31,763 bases of DNA from a virus, in the IMG/VR virus record IMGVR_UViG_3300017739_000055, positions 1 to 31,763 of that record; one strand, 5' to 3'. Made by a program: the position numbers and the translations under genes. This document shows, one piece after another, positions 31,400 through 31,763 of the stretch. Positions within the stretch are counted from its first letter, which is position 1; every line of letters starts with the position of its first letter. The notes under the pieces are model-generated. The model searched no databases. It was not told the origin of the DNA and worked only from the letters and a program-made list of their open reading frames with translations.

Positions 31400-31763
31400 T
31401 GGCAATAGAAAAAATAAATATAAACAGTCCTGTTTACTTAAAAGTAGAAAACTCAAACCTAGCAAGTTGCAAACTAACAATAGCAATATATAGTGGTGCT
31501 TTCGACGCAAGTCCAACAACTACTTACGAACTCATAAAAAATGAAGTAGCAAACAATAACTATGTGATATTTGAAATAGGGGAATTAATAAAAGATTATA
31601 TCGCATATAGCTTTAGTGGTACTTTTGGTAGTAATGGTGTAAATGTATGGGTACAAACAACAGCAACACCATTTAATAGTTCAGGAACAGCACAAGATGC
31701 AATATCATCAATTATGTTAGCATTTGATGGAGTGGGATATTTTGAAGAAGGATTTGACATAAC
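31399..31763 (+). CDS. Tail structural protein, 3' partial (second copy)
   Basis: The first 121 codons of a protein nearly identical to the one at 484-1602; the window ends inside it. Visible amino-acid differences include Asn to Asp and Gly to Ala changes near residues 36 and 51. It starts at an ATG overlapping the gp10-like stop, whereas the left copy has a 3-base gap. Confidence 0.8.
   Translation, partial: MAIEKININSPVYLKVENSNLASCKLTIAIYSGAFDASPTTTYELIKNEVANNNYVIFEIGELIKDYIAYSFSGTFGSNGVNVWVQTTATPFNSSGTAQDAISSIMLAFDGVGYFEEGFDI
31399..31763 (+). repeat. Right copy of the diverged end repeat
   Basis: Ungapped match to 484-848 with 17 mismatches by hand count, concentrated in the first 260 bases; 31657-31763 is identical to 742-848. 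The window ends within an identical stretch, as expected where an assembly graph closes on itself. Confidence 0.9.

Noticed and set aside
1-31763. Prophage signs
   Set aside because: No integrase, excisionase, repressor, tRNA or flanking host genes were seen on either strand.

Overview
The window is almost entirely phage DNA, very A+T-rich (roughly 70% A+T by eye), with every credible gene on the + strand and packed with ATGA, TAATG and short overlaps. Several things point to a tailed siphovirus infecting a marine Bacteroidetes (Flavobacteriia-type) host: the low G+C, the lack of clear Shine-Dalgarno sequences, TAnnTTTG-type promoter boxes, and protein families typical of flavophages (portal with a cysteine-containing C-terminal extension, YSxxCCDG small protein, GTA-type holin, Lys/Arg-rich 44-aa protein). 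No integrase, repressor, tRNA, rRNA or CRISPR array is visible, so a lytic lifestyle is likely but not proven.

Layout. 1-6225: tail genes (HK97 gp10-like protein, two large tail structural proteins, a 50-aa gene, tape measure). 6257-13366: head and connector genes (XkdF-type prohead protease, small Cys protein, scaffold-like protein, decoration-like protein, major capsid protein, tail-tube-like protein, portal, head-tail adaptor). 13433-17833: a long tail fibre ending in an S74 intramolecular chaperone, plus accessory small genes. 17817-19475: lysis cassette (membrane protein, secreted thioredoxin-like protein, M15 peptidase endolysin, 3TM holin). 19556-19966: NinG-like HNH protein closed by terminators. 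20078-24494: replication, recombination and regulation genes (OB-fold/SSB-like proteins, DnaB/RecA-like ATPase, sigma-like factor, two PD-(D/E)XK nucleases, many tiny genes). 24491-26674: a compact DNA base-modification cassette (ParB-like protein, TET-associated glycosyltransferase, TET/JBP dioxygenase). 26661-28155: small and large terminase. 28198-29552: small genes. 29642-31763: tail genes again, starting with a probable -1 frameshift protein.

The last ~880 bases re-encode the first ~850: the gp10-like gene is present at both ends in strongly diverged form, and the following tail gene is present at both ends at about 95% nucleotide identity. The simplest reading is a ~31 kb circular or terminally redundant genome whose ends come from two co-occurring strains, with a mosaic boundary at the gp10-like gene. 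A real tandem duplication is the alternative.

The most notable items are the modification cassette without any visible DNA methyltransferase, the T-run frameshift in the tail gene at 29642, two families of conserved upstream motifs that mark different gene sets, and intrinsic terminators that split the structural region into units.
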